From Symsagittifera roscoffensis (taxonomy: Eukaryota; Xenacoelomorpha; Acoela; Convolutidae): a DNA stretch of 64,000 nt. The notes under the pieces were generated by a model that saw nothing but the letters and a program-made list of their open reading frames with translations, made no database searches and had not been told where the DNA came from. Within the stretch, counting starts at the first letter, position 1, and the number at the start of each line of letters is the position of its first letter. The stretch covers positions 6,225,209-6,289,208 of the forward strand of contig NC_087065.1 in assembly GCF_963678635.1 (NCBI RefSeq), in the 5' to 3' direction. The position numbers and the translations under genes were made by a program. Below are positions 43,901 through 56,547 of the stretch, piece by piece.

Positions 43901-46900
43901 CGACTGCCTTTTAAGGTTTATGGAGCAGTAATAACACAGGTGAGATATCTTTTCAAATTTGAGCTCAAGACAACAAAACCTTTCGAATGATATTTAAAAA
44001 ATGCCGTCAAAAAGGGCTAGTTACAAAGTCGAAATTTGTCTGAAGAAAAAAAAACCACCCCGAGCACAAATATTCCGTTACTTTCGTATCGAAAGTCGGA
44101 ACAATAATCACTTTTAGATGATTCAGAAACCAACATGATTTTAATAACTCATCGTAACACAACTAAAACTGATTTTATCAGCAAAGGCAGCAAAGAATTC
44201 TTCTGTTTTTAAAAAAATATGCTACGTTTTTGCAGCTTGGCAAAAACTGGTGATTTCGAAAAACTTGAACTTTTGTTGTTTTGTGTTGAAATTCTTCCCA
44301 CCTTCATATGATTTCAAGTATGTATAAAACGATACTCTGTAATGTCCAGCAATACGTTATTAGGACGATTGAGTTTGTTTTGGTTAAGTTTGATTTCATT
44401 TCAGACTCGAAATGATTCGCTAATTTTTAAACGCATGACGAAATAGTTCAAAATATAGCTTGCTATTTGAATAAAACATCTGCCCCAATTTTTGAAACAC
44501 CATAGTTTCACATAAACAAAATGTAGCAAAAGTCATCAGATTTCGATCAGAAGCATTGAAAAAATTATTGTAACTTTTTGAGAAGCTGCCAAAATTTTTA
44601 TTCAAAAAATGGATTCTGATTAAGTCTTTTTTACAAGAAGTTTTATTCAAAATGACGCTTCTTCATTCTTTTTAATTTGAAATTCTTACTGTTTCATTTT
44701 TCGAAAAACATTTATGCGTTTTTATTCAGTCATTTTTCAACTAAGTGTTCTGACGACAGTTTTTAAATATATAAGTTCAAAATTATAAAAATTATTGCTG
44801 AAAAAAACATGTTCCATGTTTTTTGCAAAAATGAGGTTTTTTTTTTGCTTTAATCACAGTCTACTCAATATCTAAATTGACTCATTGTTACTTATATTTT
44901 GCGGCTCTTTTTCCTTTCCCCCACCTCACATAAGCAACCATTTTATGGTGTAACGAAGGGTTTTACAAGGTTAACATGAATACCAAATATATTTGTCATA
45001 GCGTAATTAAATCGCATGACAATTTTTGTAACATTCGGATAACATCAACAAAATTTCACTAATTTGCAGGTGGGGGGGGGGGGGGGGGGGGGGAGGAAAA
45101 AGAGAAAAAGAGCCTATTTTGCAAAACACTATTGAATATCCATTCTTACCCGTTTTTTAAAGCCGAAGGTAAATCTCAAGTTGAAGGCCTCAACGGGCAA
45201 TTTTTCAATCTTTTCTGTAAGATTTTGGAAAGTCAAGTGTCTTGTTTTAAAAAATTATAATCCATTAAAATATATTATTATCCACTATAAAGGAACATAG
45301 TGATTTAATTTTATGTCTCTTTTGTTTGAATTAAAATTTAATATTAATTCATTACAAGCATTTAGAGTTTTACACAGACTGACTACCCGCAACGGAATTT
45401 CATGCATAACAGTCGTTATTTTTTTGTTAATTTCAATCTCCACAAAAATCAAAAATAATCGATTACAACAAACTTAATTTAATTACAATCATCTTTTTTG
45501 TTATATTATTGAAATATAGAATAATCAATTATAATCAGGGGCGGATCTAGGTTTTCTCGAGGGGGGGGGGGGGGGGGGGGGGGGCGGCATTTCAAAAAAT
45601 GTCGACAATTTTGTCGACCTTTTTATAGGTCGATCAAATTGATTTTCCGAGCTCTCTCAAAACACTAAAAAAATCTTGTTTTGGCCAAATTTTGTGCGCC
45701 TCAGGCAAAATTTTGAAAAAAAAACAAGCTTTCTCGGCCGATTTTTTTGGCGAGCGCTCCCCCTTCAAAGTTAGTATATATTGGCGCCGAAGGCGCCTTT
45801 AGAAAAATTTTAGGGTCCGTCAGCCAAAAATAGATATCTCAAAAAAACAAAGGGGGGACCCTTTGGGTCGACAGGTGGTGTGAGGGGTGTGAAAGTAGGG
45901 GCAGACGCCAAACATTGGAGAGGGCGGGGGTGAACGCGGGGATGAATGATTGGGTTTTATTTTTGCAGAAAACTGCAAAATGAAGAGAAATTATTTCACA
46001 TTTGCAAAAATAATCGATTTTTATGGATTCTATGCAGAAAAAAAATCGGTTATTTGAAAGCAAAAATGGCTTTTAATTGATGATAATGGTTAATAATTGT
46101 AGTTTTAAATACTGAAAATAATCGATTAAAAACATCTACAAATCTCTTTTAATTTTAAATAGATGATGAAAATCAATATTTTGTTTAATTTTTTTGCCAA
46201 TATACCGTGGCTACACTATTCTGTGGTGCTTATGAACAGCAATGCCTGGTTTTCTTATTGCTTGCATTTTTCATACGCAGAGGAAAAAGAGATTAAAAGA
46301 AATCAAAGATTTTTAATGGGTGGCAACTGCGTTTTTTACTCTTTCTTATTCAAAAGTATAAATTGTAAAATTAATAACTTTGAGCTATAATCACAGATCT
46401 TTGCGACGACGATAAAAAGAATATTTGCCACGAACTGGCCAACTGCATCTTCGATAGCGGCCATTTTGATCATATTGACGATGAAAAGGTACAATGCGAG
46501 TGCTTTGAACATCTACACGGCAACGGACACTACTGCACAGGTTAGTTTGGAGTGCGGTCAAAACGTAGACGTAAAGCGCCCGTCAGCCAATCAGAATCGA
46601 GAGATGAAACCAAACGTGCGAAATATATTTTTTTCTCAATTCTGGTAAGCTACCGACGTGTTTTTTTTTAATATTTGTCTACTTTTTGCTTCGTAACCGT
46701 TTAGTTCGTGACCTCTAAAATCAACATATGTATGCTTAGCATGTAAAATTGGCTGTTGATGGCTGAAGGTTAAAAACGATTGGTAAAAGTAAAAAAGCCC
46801 ATTTATATGTTTGTACAAGTTATTTAAATTTGAACAAACACACTCTAAAAACAAATGCGGAGCAATAAGCAGAATCGTCCTAGTGCAGAATGGGTCCAAG

Positions 46901-49900
46901 AGCAGAAAAGCAAAAAATATTGACTTATGTTGGTTTATACGGGCTAATTGATAAGACAATTATTAGAATCGTCAAAAAATACCACGAAAATGCATAAATT
47001 AAACAAGACTTCTCGTATCAGGCCGAAGCCCTGAATGTTCCCACTGCATGGGCTTCAATTTTTGCGTAGGCTAAACCGAGAAGATAATAATGGTCTATGG
47101 AGCAGTAATAACATTTAAAAAAATTAAATGTAAAAAAATATAACGAAAAACTTTTTTTTTCTAAAACTTGAAATTTTTATGAAAATCATCCCCCCACACG
47201 CTATTTAAACTACAAAAAGATAAATTTCGCTCCTTGTAACAAATCAATTATGGCAAAAAGGCTTCTTTCAACCAATTTGGGACGATTTTGTAAGAGGGAT
47301 TAAATCTCCTCTTACGCGATATTAGCACGAAATTTATTGCCCGTTAATTGTCCCAAATTGGCCAAATTGGCAACCTTTGAACCCCCATAACTTTACGAAA
47401 AAGGATCACAGGTAAAAAAAAATTTCAAATTTAAGCTCAAGACAACAATACCTTTTGAATGATATAAAAACAATTCCGTCAAAAATGGCTAGTTAAAAAG
47501 TCGAAATTTGTCTGAAGAAAAAAACCCAGCCCGAGCACAAATATTCCGTTACTTTTAAATAGAAAGTCGGAAAAACAATTTATTGAATAAGAATTGAATA
47601 ATTTTATTGTTTATTTATTAAAATTTTCTTTTAAATTTTCATTCAATTACCTAAGTTATGCATAAAATGTTCGTTGCTTTGGTATTTTTGACATTTCTGA
47701 AAATCAACTTACCGATTAGCTTATATAACTTGATATTTTTCAAGTTTTCTGCTTTTAGACCATTCTGCTTATTGACTGCCCACACCTCTAAAAACAAAAA
47801 CAAGCACACCCTAAAAAAAACTGCACTCTAATTTTTTGCGTAAGCTATACCGAGAAGACAATAAAAAGCATACAGATTTATAATGAAATAAATTAAAATG
47901 CAAAAACAAAAAATGGGAAGAAGCTATTACCCAAGTTCGTTCTAAATTCATGAATTTTAGATGCTTCATGATTCAAAACATCGTTGAATAAAAATACCAT
48001 TTACCCACCGTAAATTTTGATTACATTTTGCAGAGCGAAAAAAAAGAAAACTCAACAGGTAGTTTTTTATAATTAGCAAACTAGAGAATGAACCCATCTT
48101 TCATTCTCTGGTGTGCAATCTGCTCTGCTGTAAACTTCCGTTAAAAAAATCTACTAAAAGTTGACGTTGAGATACTATAAATGAACAAACCATCCGCTTC
48201 TTCTTCCAACATAAAATAACCCAATTTTCAATGAGAGTCGGCTACACCCCATGCTTGTCTCAACATGAAAGCTTGAAGTTTTTTTGAAGAGAAACTAACT
48301 CCAATTCTAGAACTTTCTCCGACAAAGATCATTCTCACTTTTTGTTCCGACGAAAGTAACGGAACTTTTGTGCTCGGGTGGGTTTTTTTTCTGACAAATT
48401 TCGACTTTTTAACTGGCCATTTTGGACGGGATTTTTTTTCATTCAAAAGGTATTGTTGTCTTGAGCTTAAATTTGAAAAGATATTTTACCTGTGATCATT
48501 TTTTGTAAATTTATGGGGGTTTAAGGATTGCAATTTTGGCAAATTTAGGACAATTAATACGATGATATGTAATCCACTTAAGAAATCGTTCCAAACTGGT
48601 AGAAAGAATCTTATTAGCCATAATTGATTTGTTGCTAGGAGCAAAATCTATCACTTTGAACTTTATACGACGAGTGGGGGTGTTTTCACAACAAATCTGA
48701 GATTTTAAAAAAATCAGTTTATTTTTTAATACATATAACTTTTTTTGTTATTAATGCTCCATATACCTTAAAAGGCAGTCGGAACATTCAGGGTTTCGCT
48801 CTGATACGAGCAGTCTTGTTATTATATATGTCTGTCCGTATGAATAAGTGATTTTCTCTAGCAGTTTTCATACTTAAAATATCTGGGATTGAAAGTTTTC
48901 TGAAAATTTTGACAACCTTCATCTAATGATTATCACAGTACCATGGTCTCTTGAAAAAGTATGTTTCTGTTTATCATTCCTTTTGATCTGAATCATTTTA
49001 AATTTTCAAATGATTTCTTAGAAAATATGGATTGTGTTCCACAGATTCCAAAAACTTTCACCTGGTAGTGGATGGTTTTACGCCTCAAATTTGTTAACTA
49101 ATCAGCTCATAAATATCTATTATACCTATACAGAGTCTTCTAAAGATTTTGATTACAAGAGATTTTTCCATTGACAAAAGGTTAGTTAGTCATTTCTCTA
49201 AATTAATCAACGCGGCTCAAAAAATTGAGCCTTCCAGTAACATTCACTTTTTGTAAATGTTGTCGAATTGACAATTTAAAACTAGAAAGCATAATTTATG
49301 AAACTTTGAAAAAGGAAAAAATTGTTGAAAAAAAACTCATTGAATAAGGGTACTGCAATTACAAGCTAGTCTGAGTAGCAGAATTTTATAAATCATAACA
49401 AAGTCGTAGTGCTGATTCGGTAGTGCTTAATCATAACAAAGTCGTAGTGCTGATTCGGTGCCGATTTAAGCTAACCGAACAAAACAAACAAAACTTGAAA
49501 CTTAACACGCATTTCATTCAAACAGGATTATTCTTAGAAAAACGTTATGAGAACAGAAACTTTTTAAAATTTTTGAAATTTTTGAAATTGTTGTATGTGG
49601 TAAAAGTGACATTTTTGACATTCGAACCAAAATATAATTTCCTTGATACAAAATTTCGGAAATTATAATAGTTTTGAAAATTTTTGGGCAACAGAAGATA
49701 CGCGTTTTGGTATAAACTCTTTCAGAATTCGCAAAACAAATTGAACCACGATAAGTGTGTTGAAACTGCAAATACTTTTGAGCTCATCAGTTTTTGTCTA
49801 AAATTTGCCCAAAATGAGAAAAGCGCGTTTAAAATTCTCATCCGGTTAATTTAAATCAGCACTTCCTAAGCATGATTAAAAACTTGGAGGCTAAACCGAA

Positions 49901-52900
49901 ACAGGAACCAGAAGTGCTTTTCGGATTCTAGGTCAAAAGCAGGAACAATCTTTTGACTCTGTGTACCTGAACAAACTTGTAACCCCAAACAACTTTTAGT
50001 CATTGAGGGTTAAGTAAGGTTTGATACAAATGTGTAATTTTACTCATGCGAGTTTATTTTGACAGGGTATCAAAGAATTGATTTCGATCATGGACCTAAA
50101 ACTGTTCTTGGAAACTTCAATTTGATTGGTGAGTGGTCCCTTTCACAACTAATTTCGCAATATTTAAACGTTGTATTGACGAGCGCAGTCATTACGCAGC
50201 CAAACTCGGTTTTTCAGCAGAGCACAGAATTGTGCTTGGTTGCGTTTGGATTCCATTGACATATTTTTACGAGCTTCTGTGTTTGCTGTAGCTGTAATGA
50301 ATTCATTGACAAATGTTGCCTACACAAAATTATGTTAAAATTTTTTTGTTGTGGATTCCAGTGACAAAAATTCACACAAACGCAAGCTTTTTCGGGAAAT
50401 GGGTTTTCTAGATAACTAATAGTTTAGTTCCAGCCCAAAATTTATATCAGACTCTCTCTGAATTTATATGACTTGAAAACTGTCAATTTGAAATAATTAG
50501 TTTGCGAAAAATTTTAAATTTTTTGAAGTAGAAGGAGAAATAATCCGGCTTTGCAACCATTACAAACCGAATCGAAACGATCTGCTTGATTCAAAATTTT
50601 TGTTATTTGAGGTAAAATTTTAACATCTTGGGCATGGGTAGCGAGAGTTTGGTTGTTTGAAGAAACAATTAAACTCAAAAATTTGTTGAACTCAATTCTT
50701 TTTCTGCAAAAAACTGCATCACACATGAAAAAGAAGACTTTGCCTGATACAAGAATTTAGTTCACATTTTGTGTTCTCTAGTTGGCGATGTTACTGTCTT
50801 GTTTGATCAACATGTGTATCAACGGAATGACGACGACACAGGCAGGGGTTCAGAATTGCACTGCGTGACCTTTCAAAAAGGAGAAATACAACCGTTTGAA
50901 AATGAAAGAGAAGCTACTGAAGATGAGTTTGGACTAAAAATAGACTTAGAACACCGTATTTACGTCGATTCAATCGGTATTTACAACGCTTACGGGGCCA
51001 ACGCAGGTTTGAAAAACTCATATTGTTAAAATAGCATAAAATTGTACTATGAATTTTAAAAATTTTGTCAGCATTATAACAACTTTGAGCGCACAAAATA
51101 GCATTTTTTGCTCTTCTGTTAAATTAACCGAGAAGTTACCTTATCGTCTTAAGTTTTTTATTGCCCATATACGTATTTTTCGAATCAACATTTTGAGATA
51201 GGTATTATAAAAAGAGAAACGACTAAATTCTTGAACCAATAGTAAAAACTTTTTTATAGCTATCCTGAAACAGTGAAAACACTTCAAATCAGCGAACATT
51301 GGGACATTTTTTTGATTTTCAAATTTAGGTGAAACCAATAAATTTGCCATTAAGTGCCACCAAGTATGCATTTTAGCAAAACTTGAACACACGTCTTCCA
51401 AAAATGAATGCAAAAAGATAATGAGGGGTTTCGGAAGCTTCGAAAAAATCTTGAGCGAGACATACGGCTTTAAAGCCCACAAAATTGCAAATGCTTCAAC
51501 ACTTTTACATTTCATCGAAACCGTACTATGAAGGGAATGCTTTCCAGCTTCACTGAATTCTCGTCATCTGGATGTTCGGATCTGTAACGAGACCGGATGC
51601 CAGTTGTGCGACGACAGAATTGATTCTAGCTCCCCGCTAGGACAAGGTTAAGTGACTTGCTCCCAACTTCTCAAAACTACTAAGAATTCTTATAACTTTA
51701 ACTAAAGTGTTTTCGTCTATATAAAAAAAGTTTCAGTGTTTTGGTCTATATTTACACTTATAGGAATTGGAGCGGATTTACACTACATTATAATCTTCTG
51801 CGTTTTCTAGCAGTCCAGTAAATCGAGGGCACAACTTGGTAATTCTTCTTCAATAGGCGATGATTAAAAAAAGTATTTTAAAAGGCTCTTAAGGAGAGAG
51901 CTAAAATTATATACCTCGATAACGAAGCCCGCGTTTAGTTTCATTCGTCAGCCGCCTCGTTAGTTCACTTTTAACAATCGATTTGGCAACAGTTCAATTA
52001 AATTAGCAAGTATGTGTCACCTCAAAACCAAATTATGATTAATTGGGTAACTTCCCAAGCATTATATTCAAAAATCCCGTCTGCTATATAATCTCCTGGG
52101 GATAAGGGGAGGTCCTTTTTATAAGTAACTACTTCGTATCCCGACCTTTTATCTATCAAGGGCAAGGTCTTTGCAATTAAGAGGTCCAATCATGCCAAAA
52201 AATATCTCCTAATTAATACCCTTTTAGCTTTTGCTCCATTTCCCAGTGTATAAAGTTCCTCCCCATTATAAGTAAGTGGACCAACTCCCACTTGCAAAGG
52301 TTAGGGCTAGTGAACAGGCCACTTTCCTTTTGATAATCCTGGAACATTTCGAACGATGTTGGCCTAAAACACCAAAAGATCGTTTAGAGGTCACTTCTGG
52401 GGTCCCCAAGGGTCAATATCCACTTTTTCGGGTTAAAAAGTCCCATGGCGATTCAACCTTCCAACCGATTCATTAAGTCCATTAAATCTTTCCTGGAAAA
52501 GGGCTATTAACGCCAGAAGGAGCCGCCGGAAGGTTTTATTTCAGGCGTAATCTTTTTTGGGATTAATATATAGTGTCTTTTGCAGCCATAACATCAAAAG
52601 GGCGTTTTTCACAAACGCTATCTGCTTCCGGTCCAACCACCGAACTTATTTCAATTTATAATTCATAATGTATCTTGTCACAACCTGTCGTAACTGAAAA
52701 TTTCGGCTCCCCGTCGTGTCGGGGACTATTCACTTAAGGCATAGCACAAGAAATAGGTATCTGGGGTTCCAAATTTAAGTTTTCGCAAACTACTTTTGTA
52801 ACGTACTAAACTTTGGCCCCTTTCCCACCGCTAAATATTGAGTTTTATTAGGGCAATTTGCACTTCCTGGAACTGTTATCACCTACGCCATGGGATCTGG

Positions 52901-55900
52901 CTTCTTCATGCCCGTGTCAATTCATCCCTAGTATCCACCCTGTGAGGTTCATAGTGATAGCTTTTGTGATTTCCCATTTGGGAGATGATAGACCAAAATT
53001 ACTTCACTTGTGTTTTTGGACACAAGAGGGTTTAATTCTTCATGATTCAAACTAATTTTGGACTCGATTGTTCATCTTTTACTCTTCTACTTACCTAATT
53101 GACAAAACATTCTTAATAGTACGTGCCCATCTTTAGCCTCACCATACTGCATCCAATTTCCAAGGGAAAACTTTGTATGTCAAGTTCTTAGTTCGCCAAA
53201 AGAGTATTAAGATCACCAATTTTACATTATTTTTGTCATCTCAAAGCGTTAACGATATACCCTGGAACCTCATGGTTTGCTGTAAGCAACTCTCCTCGAA
53301 ACACCGTTGTTCAATGCATCATTCAGATAGCGATTTTCAAAAGAGCAGACATTTTTTATTATTTCGATTTTTGAACGAAAACATTAAAAAATATATTTGT
53401 AAATTAGCAAGAGATTCCTAGTCGCGACTTTGAGCGATTTTTTTGTTTTTAGATAGTTCAATTTTAGGTTTTTATTCCACTCGGTTTCAATTTGAAATAT
53501 AAGTCCTGATTGGCTATGGATTTTTGGTTGATTTAAAATAACTAGCGCAACCAATTTGATCAATACATGAGGAAGAAACTTACAGAAATACGGAGTCTCG
53601 ACCTGGGATTTTTTCAGTTGATTTTTTCGAAGTGGTTTATCACTAATCCTCTTTGTACTTTTTTATGTTACCTTAATTTGCATGGAAGCAAGTAAATACA
53701 TTCAAAATACGGTGATCATACAACACGGTAAGACTAAGACTGAAAAACAAAGAAAAAATTCTTCAGAAAAGTTTATTTTGCATTTTTTTTCGAATCGTTC
53801 ATCACCAATCCTCTTTGTTCGTTTTTGTGCTACCTGAGTTAAAAGTAAAATCACTTGAGTGCAAGTAAGTGGAAGCTAGTCACTTGACCTTCTGCCAGTT
53901 CTGGAAGGGGAAGCGGGATGGAACTACCTCGAATGCCAACTGATTGGCACCAATGTGCGCATCATGACTTCAAATGTCGATGACGTCACCTTGGCAATCT
54001 GTGAAATGGAGTTTATCGGATCAAAAGGTTAAATTTCGAACTTGAATTTTTTGAAAAAAAAATTAGGCCAGGTTTCTTAAAAGATACTGAAAAAGATCGT
54101 TTTCTAGCTTCAAAATTAAATGACTAGATGACATTATTTATTGTTGACACTATCGCAATCAAATTTCAAATACCTGAGTTTTTGACAAGAAAATCAGAGT
54201 TAAATACGAATTTTGTTCAGTTGGGAGTTTTGGAAAAACGATGCTTCCAATTGGTGAAATCCAAAGTCCTGGAATCACCATTTCCGGGACTGCTGATATG
54301 GATGAATATTTTGACAAACTTTGGGACGGACATGGAAGCACGGATATTAACAATTGTGTGAAATTGGAGCCCAGCCAGAGCAATCGGACCGTTCTGAATA
54401 TTCATTTCAATGAAAGAAATTTTGTGTCACAGATTCATATTCTGTTCGCCAACCATGAATCAAGTGAGATTTGATTCCATGTTTCATTTGGTCATGGAAA
54501 ATTTTGATGGCTATATTTTGTCTATTCGACAATAATCAGTTAGACCTTTGATACTTGGAAAAACTCGCTAAAATTTAGATTGAAGAAATTAATAGATATT
54601 GGCAAAATAAAACATGCTCAAATCTTAGTTTAAACAGCCTGCAAGCATTTTCACAATCTGATAAATTGCCTCATTAAAAAAACGATCAATTTTATATAAA
54701 AAAATTTTACAATTGATTTAAGTTGCCAATCTGAAGTCACTGACGGCGATACCGTGTCAAAACGGAACCAACGGACAAGCCTGTGACCGGGCTTCTTGTG
54801 ACCTTGTGACCTCAGCTAACAGGGGTCAATGGGTCATCGTCGACTGTGCAAGCTCGAACATAAGTTCAGTTCTACCGGTGGATATTTTACAATTGGAAGT
54901 TGAGTTTCAGGATGATATTATCACCGACAATGCAGAAGGAAATTCCATCGTCTTCATTTGCGAAGTGAAAATAATTGGCAGTTAGTTTTAAACATTTTTG
55001 TAAAAATATTCAGTTTCTTGAAAGACGCTTTCAAAAAACAAGGTTTGTTCAGGGCAACTAAAGGGTGGGGGTTGTTGGAGAGCGCCACCGTTCTCAAGAA
55101 ATCGACACCATGAACAGGCAAATGTTCCCCTTTTGGTCTTTTATATGGCACGCTCTATTTGCCAACGAAATTCAAAAACGCTAACTGATTGTTGTTAGAG
55201 CGCAAATGTTTATTCAAAAATTTTCATAATATCTGGCTTTCAAAAACAATCAAATAACAAAGGATGTTCGAAAACAAGGCTTTTTGTCAGATTAATTATT
55301 ACTTTTAGAGTCATTCCATGATCCCAAAATTTTGACACATAATCACGTCCTGCGCGAATCCAACCTGACAATCAGCTGGACTGTGGAACCCTCTGAAGCC
55401 TCAATTGAACTTCGAATCGCTCCTGGAATTAATTCACCAGTCGCCGTTTTTTACCCTGACACTGCAAGCATTTTCATTAACCCCTTGAGCCCTGGAACTA
55501 GATATTCTGCTATGATGATACCTTTTATCAACAACAAATCTGTCAAAACATATGGAGATTCTGTTTACTTTGATGTTGTAACAAGTTATTTCAAGCAATT
55601 CGACTTAACTGAGTTTGTAGTCGATTCCAACTCTGTTGAATTTTGGTTCAATTTGAGTGGAAATTGCGATTATGTCATTTTTTCAATCACGCCTCAAAAC
55701 CAAACAGTTTCTAAAAAATGTCCCCACGCAGTTCGTGAACGAATTAGGTTCGAACGACTAAACCCGAACAGAGAATTTAAAATTGAAGCTCAAGTATTTT
55801 ACGAATCAAAACGCGAGGCTGTTTCAAAAAATATCACCACACCTCCGGTTGAAATTAGGCAGCTGAGTCAGAAAACAACTAAAAACGGATTCGTTTTAGT

Positions 55901-56547
55901 GGAATTAGAGCTGCCGCGCATTTGGACAAAAGTGGTATATTGGCTCAACGAAGATAATCTTACTGAAGTTTTTGCCGAGAGTTTAGAAGACAAAACAAAA
56001 TTGGAAATATTTGTCGGAAATGAAAGACAGGGTCACGTTTTATATGTGAAGATAGCTGGATTAGTAGAAGGAGCAGTTACCGAAATCAAAGTTGCAGCTA
56101 GTATAATTTTGGAGAACATTCAAGTCTCTCGGCTAGATGAAAACGAAACCTCCGATTTTTATTCCGTATTATTCATTTCATCTGTCGTAGGCAACTTAAA
56201 GCAGATAAACTTCGCTCTTTCTCCAGAAAATTCTCCAAACGACACTACCCGAACTTTTTTTTCAACTAACTGTTCAATTCGAGGCCTAATTCCAGGAAGA
56301 AAAACCAGTATAACTGCAACCCCTGTTGACAATATGGGTATAGCAGGTGTAGTTGAAATTAGGACAATCACTCTTCCTCCGAAACTGATGGTTCATAGCT
56401 CCAAAATTGGGCAACGGTATCAAATACACTATCCTTCTAGCGGACATGTATTCATTAAAATGAACATTTCTTTCTCAGGTCATGTGAATTATTGGAAGTA
56501 CAAAGTTATCCCGGGCGAGTATCCTGATTTTCAACTGGACACATTTG
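40441..56547 (+). CDS. Large modular extracellular protein: Cys-rich head, EGF, two discoidin-like, FN3-like
   Basis: Proposed exons: 40441-40768, 40831-40860, 46397-46540, 50066-50128, 50782-51006, 51548-51646, 53899-54027, 54221-54463, 54723-54980 and 55309-56547. Every internal exon has a length divisible by three and every junction is phase 1, so the frame runs through unbroken, as in shuffled extracellular proteins. The signal peptide implies secretion or surface display. Adhesion or matrix/carbohydrate binding is inferred from EGF, discoidin (F5/8C or fucolectin-like) and FN3-like modules. No transmembrane or kinase/phosphatase domain lies in the window; the gene may continue but is cut by a retroelement. 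The join from the 30-nt exon to 46397 across about 5.5 kb and a gap is the weakest link. An alternative short end exists at 40949-40968. Confidence 0.6.
41140..41565. mobile_element. TIR element with GC-rich centre, copy B
   Basis: Counterpart of 25440-25870, with the hairpin CGCCGCTTCGCGGCG conserved. Confidence 0.6.
41990..43870. repeat. Large inverted repeat flanking the second gap
   Basis: Left arm 41990-42373 (plus orientation of repeat 26994-27378) is mirrored by 42823-43207. The right arm starts earlier (42574, equivalent to 27625 reversed) and continues to about 43870, equivalent to 26340 reversed. The two arms face each other across the 200-N gap, so the missing piece is probably the remainder of the left arm and a loop. 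A foldback transposon or inverted duplication would give this layout. Open frames such as 42766-42975 are just mirror copies. Confidence 0.8.
42374..42573. other. Assembly gap (200 N) at hairpin centre
   Basis: Unknown bases between inverted arms; a hairpin there would explain the failed assembly. Frames that include N are artefacts. Confidence 1.
45060..45095. repeat. Poly-G tract
   Basis: About 20 consecutive G after CAGGTGG at 45070-45092, then GGAAAAAGAG. Homopolymer length is uncertain. Confidence 0.8.
45537..45900 (-). repeat. G/C-tract repeat family with GGCGCC core (copy 2, inverted)
   Basis: It starts CAGGGGCGGATCTAGG with a G run of about 20 at 45561-45583, then GAGCTCTC, TTGTGCGCC, AGCGCTCCCCC, AGTATATATTGGCGCCGAAG and GACCCTTTGGGTCG. 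This is the family of 6757-7335. The CAGGGGCGGAT terminus looks like a transposon end, but its partner is not defined. Confidence 0.6.
46397..46540 (+). CDS. EGF-like exon of the modular gene
   Basis: Phase 1-1 exon (acceptor TCACAG, donor GTTAGT) of 48 codons. The translation LCDDDKKNICHELANCIFDS continues to VQCECFEHLHGNGHYC, giving six Cys in EGF order with the C-x-C of the third and fourth paired half and a terminal GNGHYC. The Asp-rich start could suit a calcium-binding EGF but lacks the full consensus. Intron neighbours are long and transposon-rich. Confidence 0.8.
46541..50065. other. Intron with transposon ends and AT-rich repeats
   Basis: It contains the hairpin-bearing repeats at 47003-47580 and 48350-48820 and a short direct repeat AATCATAACAAAGTCGTAGT (about 49389 and 49431). 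No other exon was found. Confidence 0.6.
50066..54027 (+). CDS. First discoidin (F5/8C or fucolectin)-like domain, four exons
   Basis: Exons 50066-50128, 50782-51006, 51548-51646 and 53899-54027, all phase 1-1, encode about 172 residues. Signs of the fold: an early VTVLFDQHVYQ strand, KIDLEHRIYVDSIGIYNAYG (the usual acidic-aromatic strand, L-x-x-x-x-x-V-x-x-I-x-I-Y), LDVRICNETGCQLC (loop with Cys), and WNYLECQLIGTNVRIM with TLAICEMEFIG, the classical C-terminal strand of fucolectin-like domains. Such domains bind sugars or phospholipids. The donor of exon 50782-51006 (GTTTGA) is weak. An intron of 2.25 kb (51647-53898) holds foreign-looking DNA. Confidence 0.7.
51647..53898. other. Intron with an insertion of unlike composition
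   Basis: From about 51880 to 53450 the sequence is more balanced in GC and has little of the poly-A/T texture of the flanks. One frame near 52390 reads LEVTSGVPKGQYPLF, which recalls the Gly-Val-Pro-Gln-Gly block of LINE reverse transcriptases. The neighbouring sequence does not extend into other RT motifs, so a degraded LINE piece is possible but unproved. Confidence 0.35.
54221..54980 (+). CDS. Second discoidin-like domain, two exons
   Basis: Exons 54221-54463 and 54723-54980 (phase 1-1) encode about 167 residues. ITISGTADMDEYFDKLWDGH resembles the start of a F5/8C domain, followed by VLNIHFNERNFVSQIHILFA (the conserved L-x-I-x-F...V-x-x-I-x-I-x strand), a Cys-containing loop (IPCQNGTNGQACDRASC), WVIVDCASS, and VFICEVKIIG at the end. 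It is a diverged sister of the domain encoded at 50066-54027. Between its two exons is a 259-bp intron. N-glycosylation sites are common. Confidence 0.72.
55309..56547 (+). CDS. Fibronectin-III-like repeat exon
   Basis: A single 413-codon exon with acceptor TTTTAG and donor GTGAGT, phase 1-1. The translation holds about four beta-sandwich repeats. The pattern LTISWTVEPS, L-x-P-G-x-x-Y and ending NITTPP or TITLPP matches fibronectin type III, though diverged. Many Asn-x-Ser/Thr sites fit an extracellular location. The exon is cut by the next intron at TFG. The last part, from about 56045, is repeated at 56889. Confidence 0.72.

Larger units (their letters stand above)
43874..48820. mobile_element. 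Probable long-TIR DNA element with hairpin-bearing ends
   Basis: The left end (43874-44110) has CTCGTATCAGGGTGAAGCCC, ATGTTCCGACTGCC, GAGCTCAAGACAACAA, GTCGAAATTTGTCTGAAG and GAGCACAAATATTCCGTTAC. The right end (48350-48820) carries the same words reverse complemented in reverse order. A third, partial plus-strand set lies at 47003-47580, so elements are nested or duplicated. No transposase is visible, and the EGF exon of the modular gene (46397-46540) lies between the ends. That means the ends may belong to two separate elements rather than one. Confidence 0.4.

Noticed and set aside
46163-46390. Possible extra first exon before the EGF exon
   Set aside because: Hydrophobic Met-initiated frame but no donor in the right phase before the EGF acceptor and AT-rich composition.
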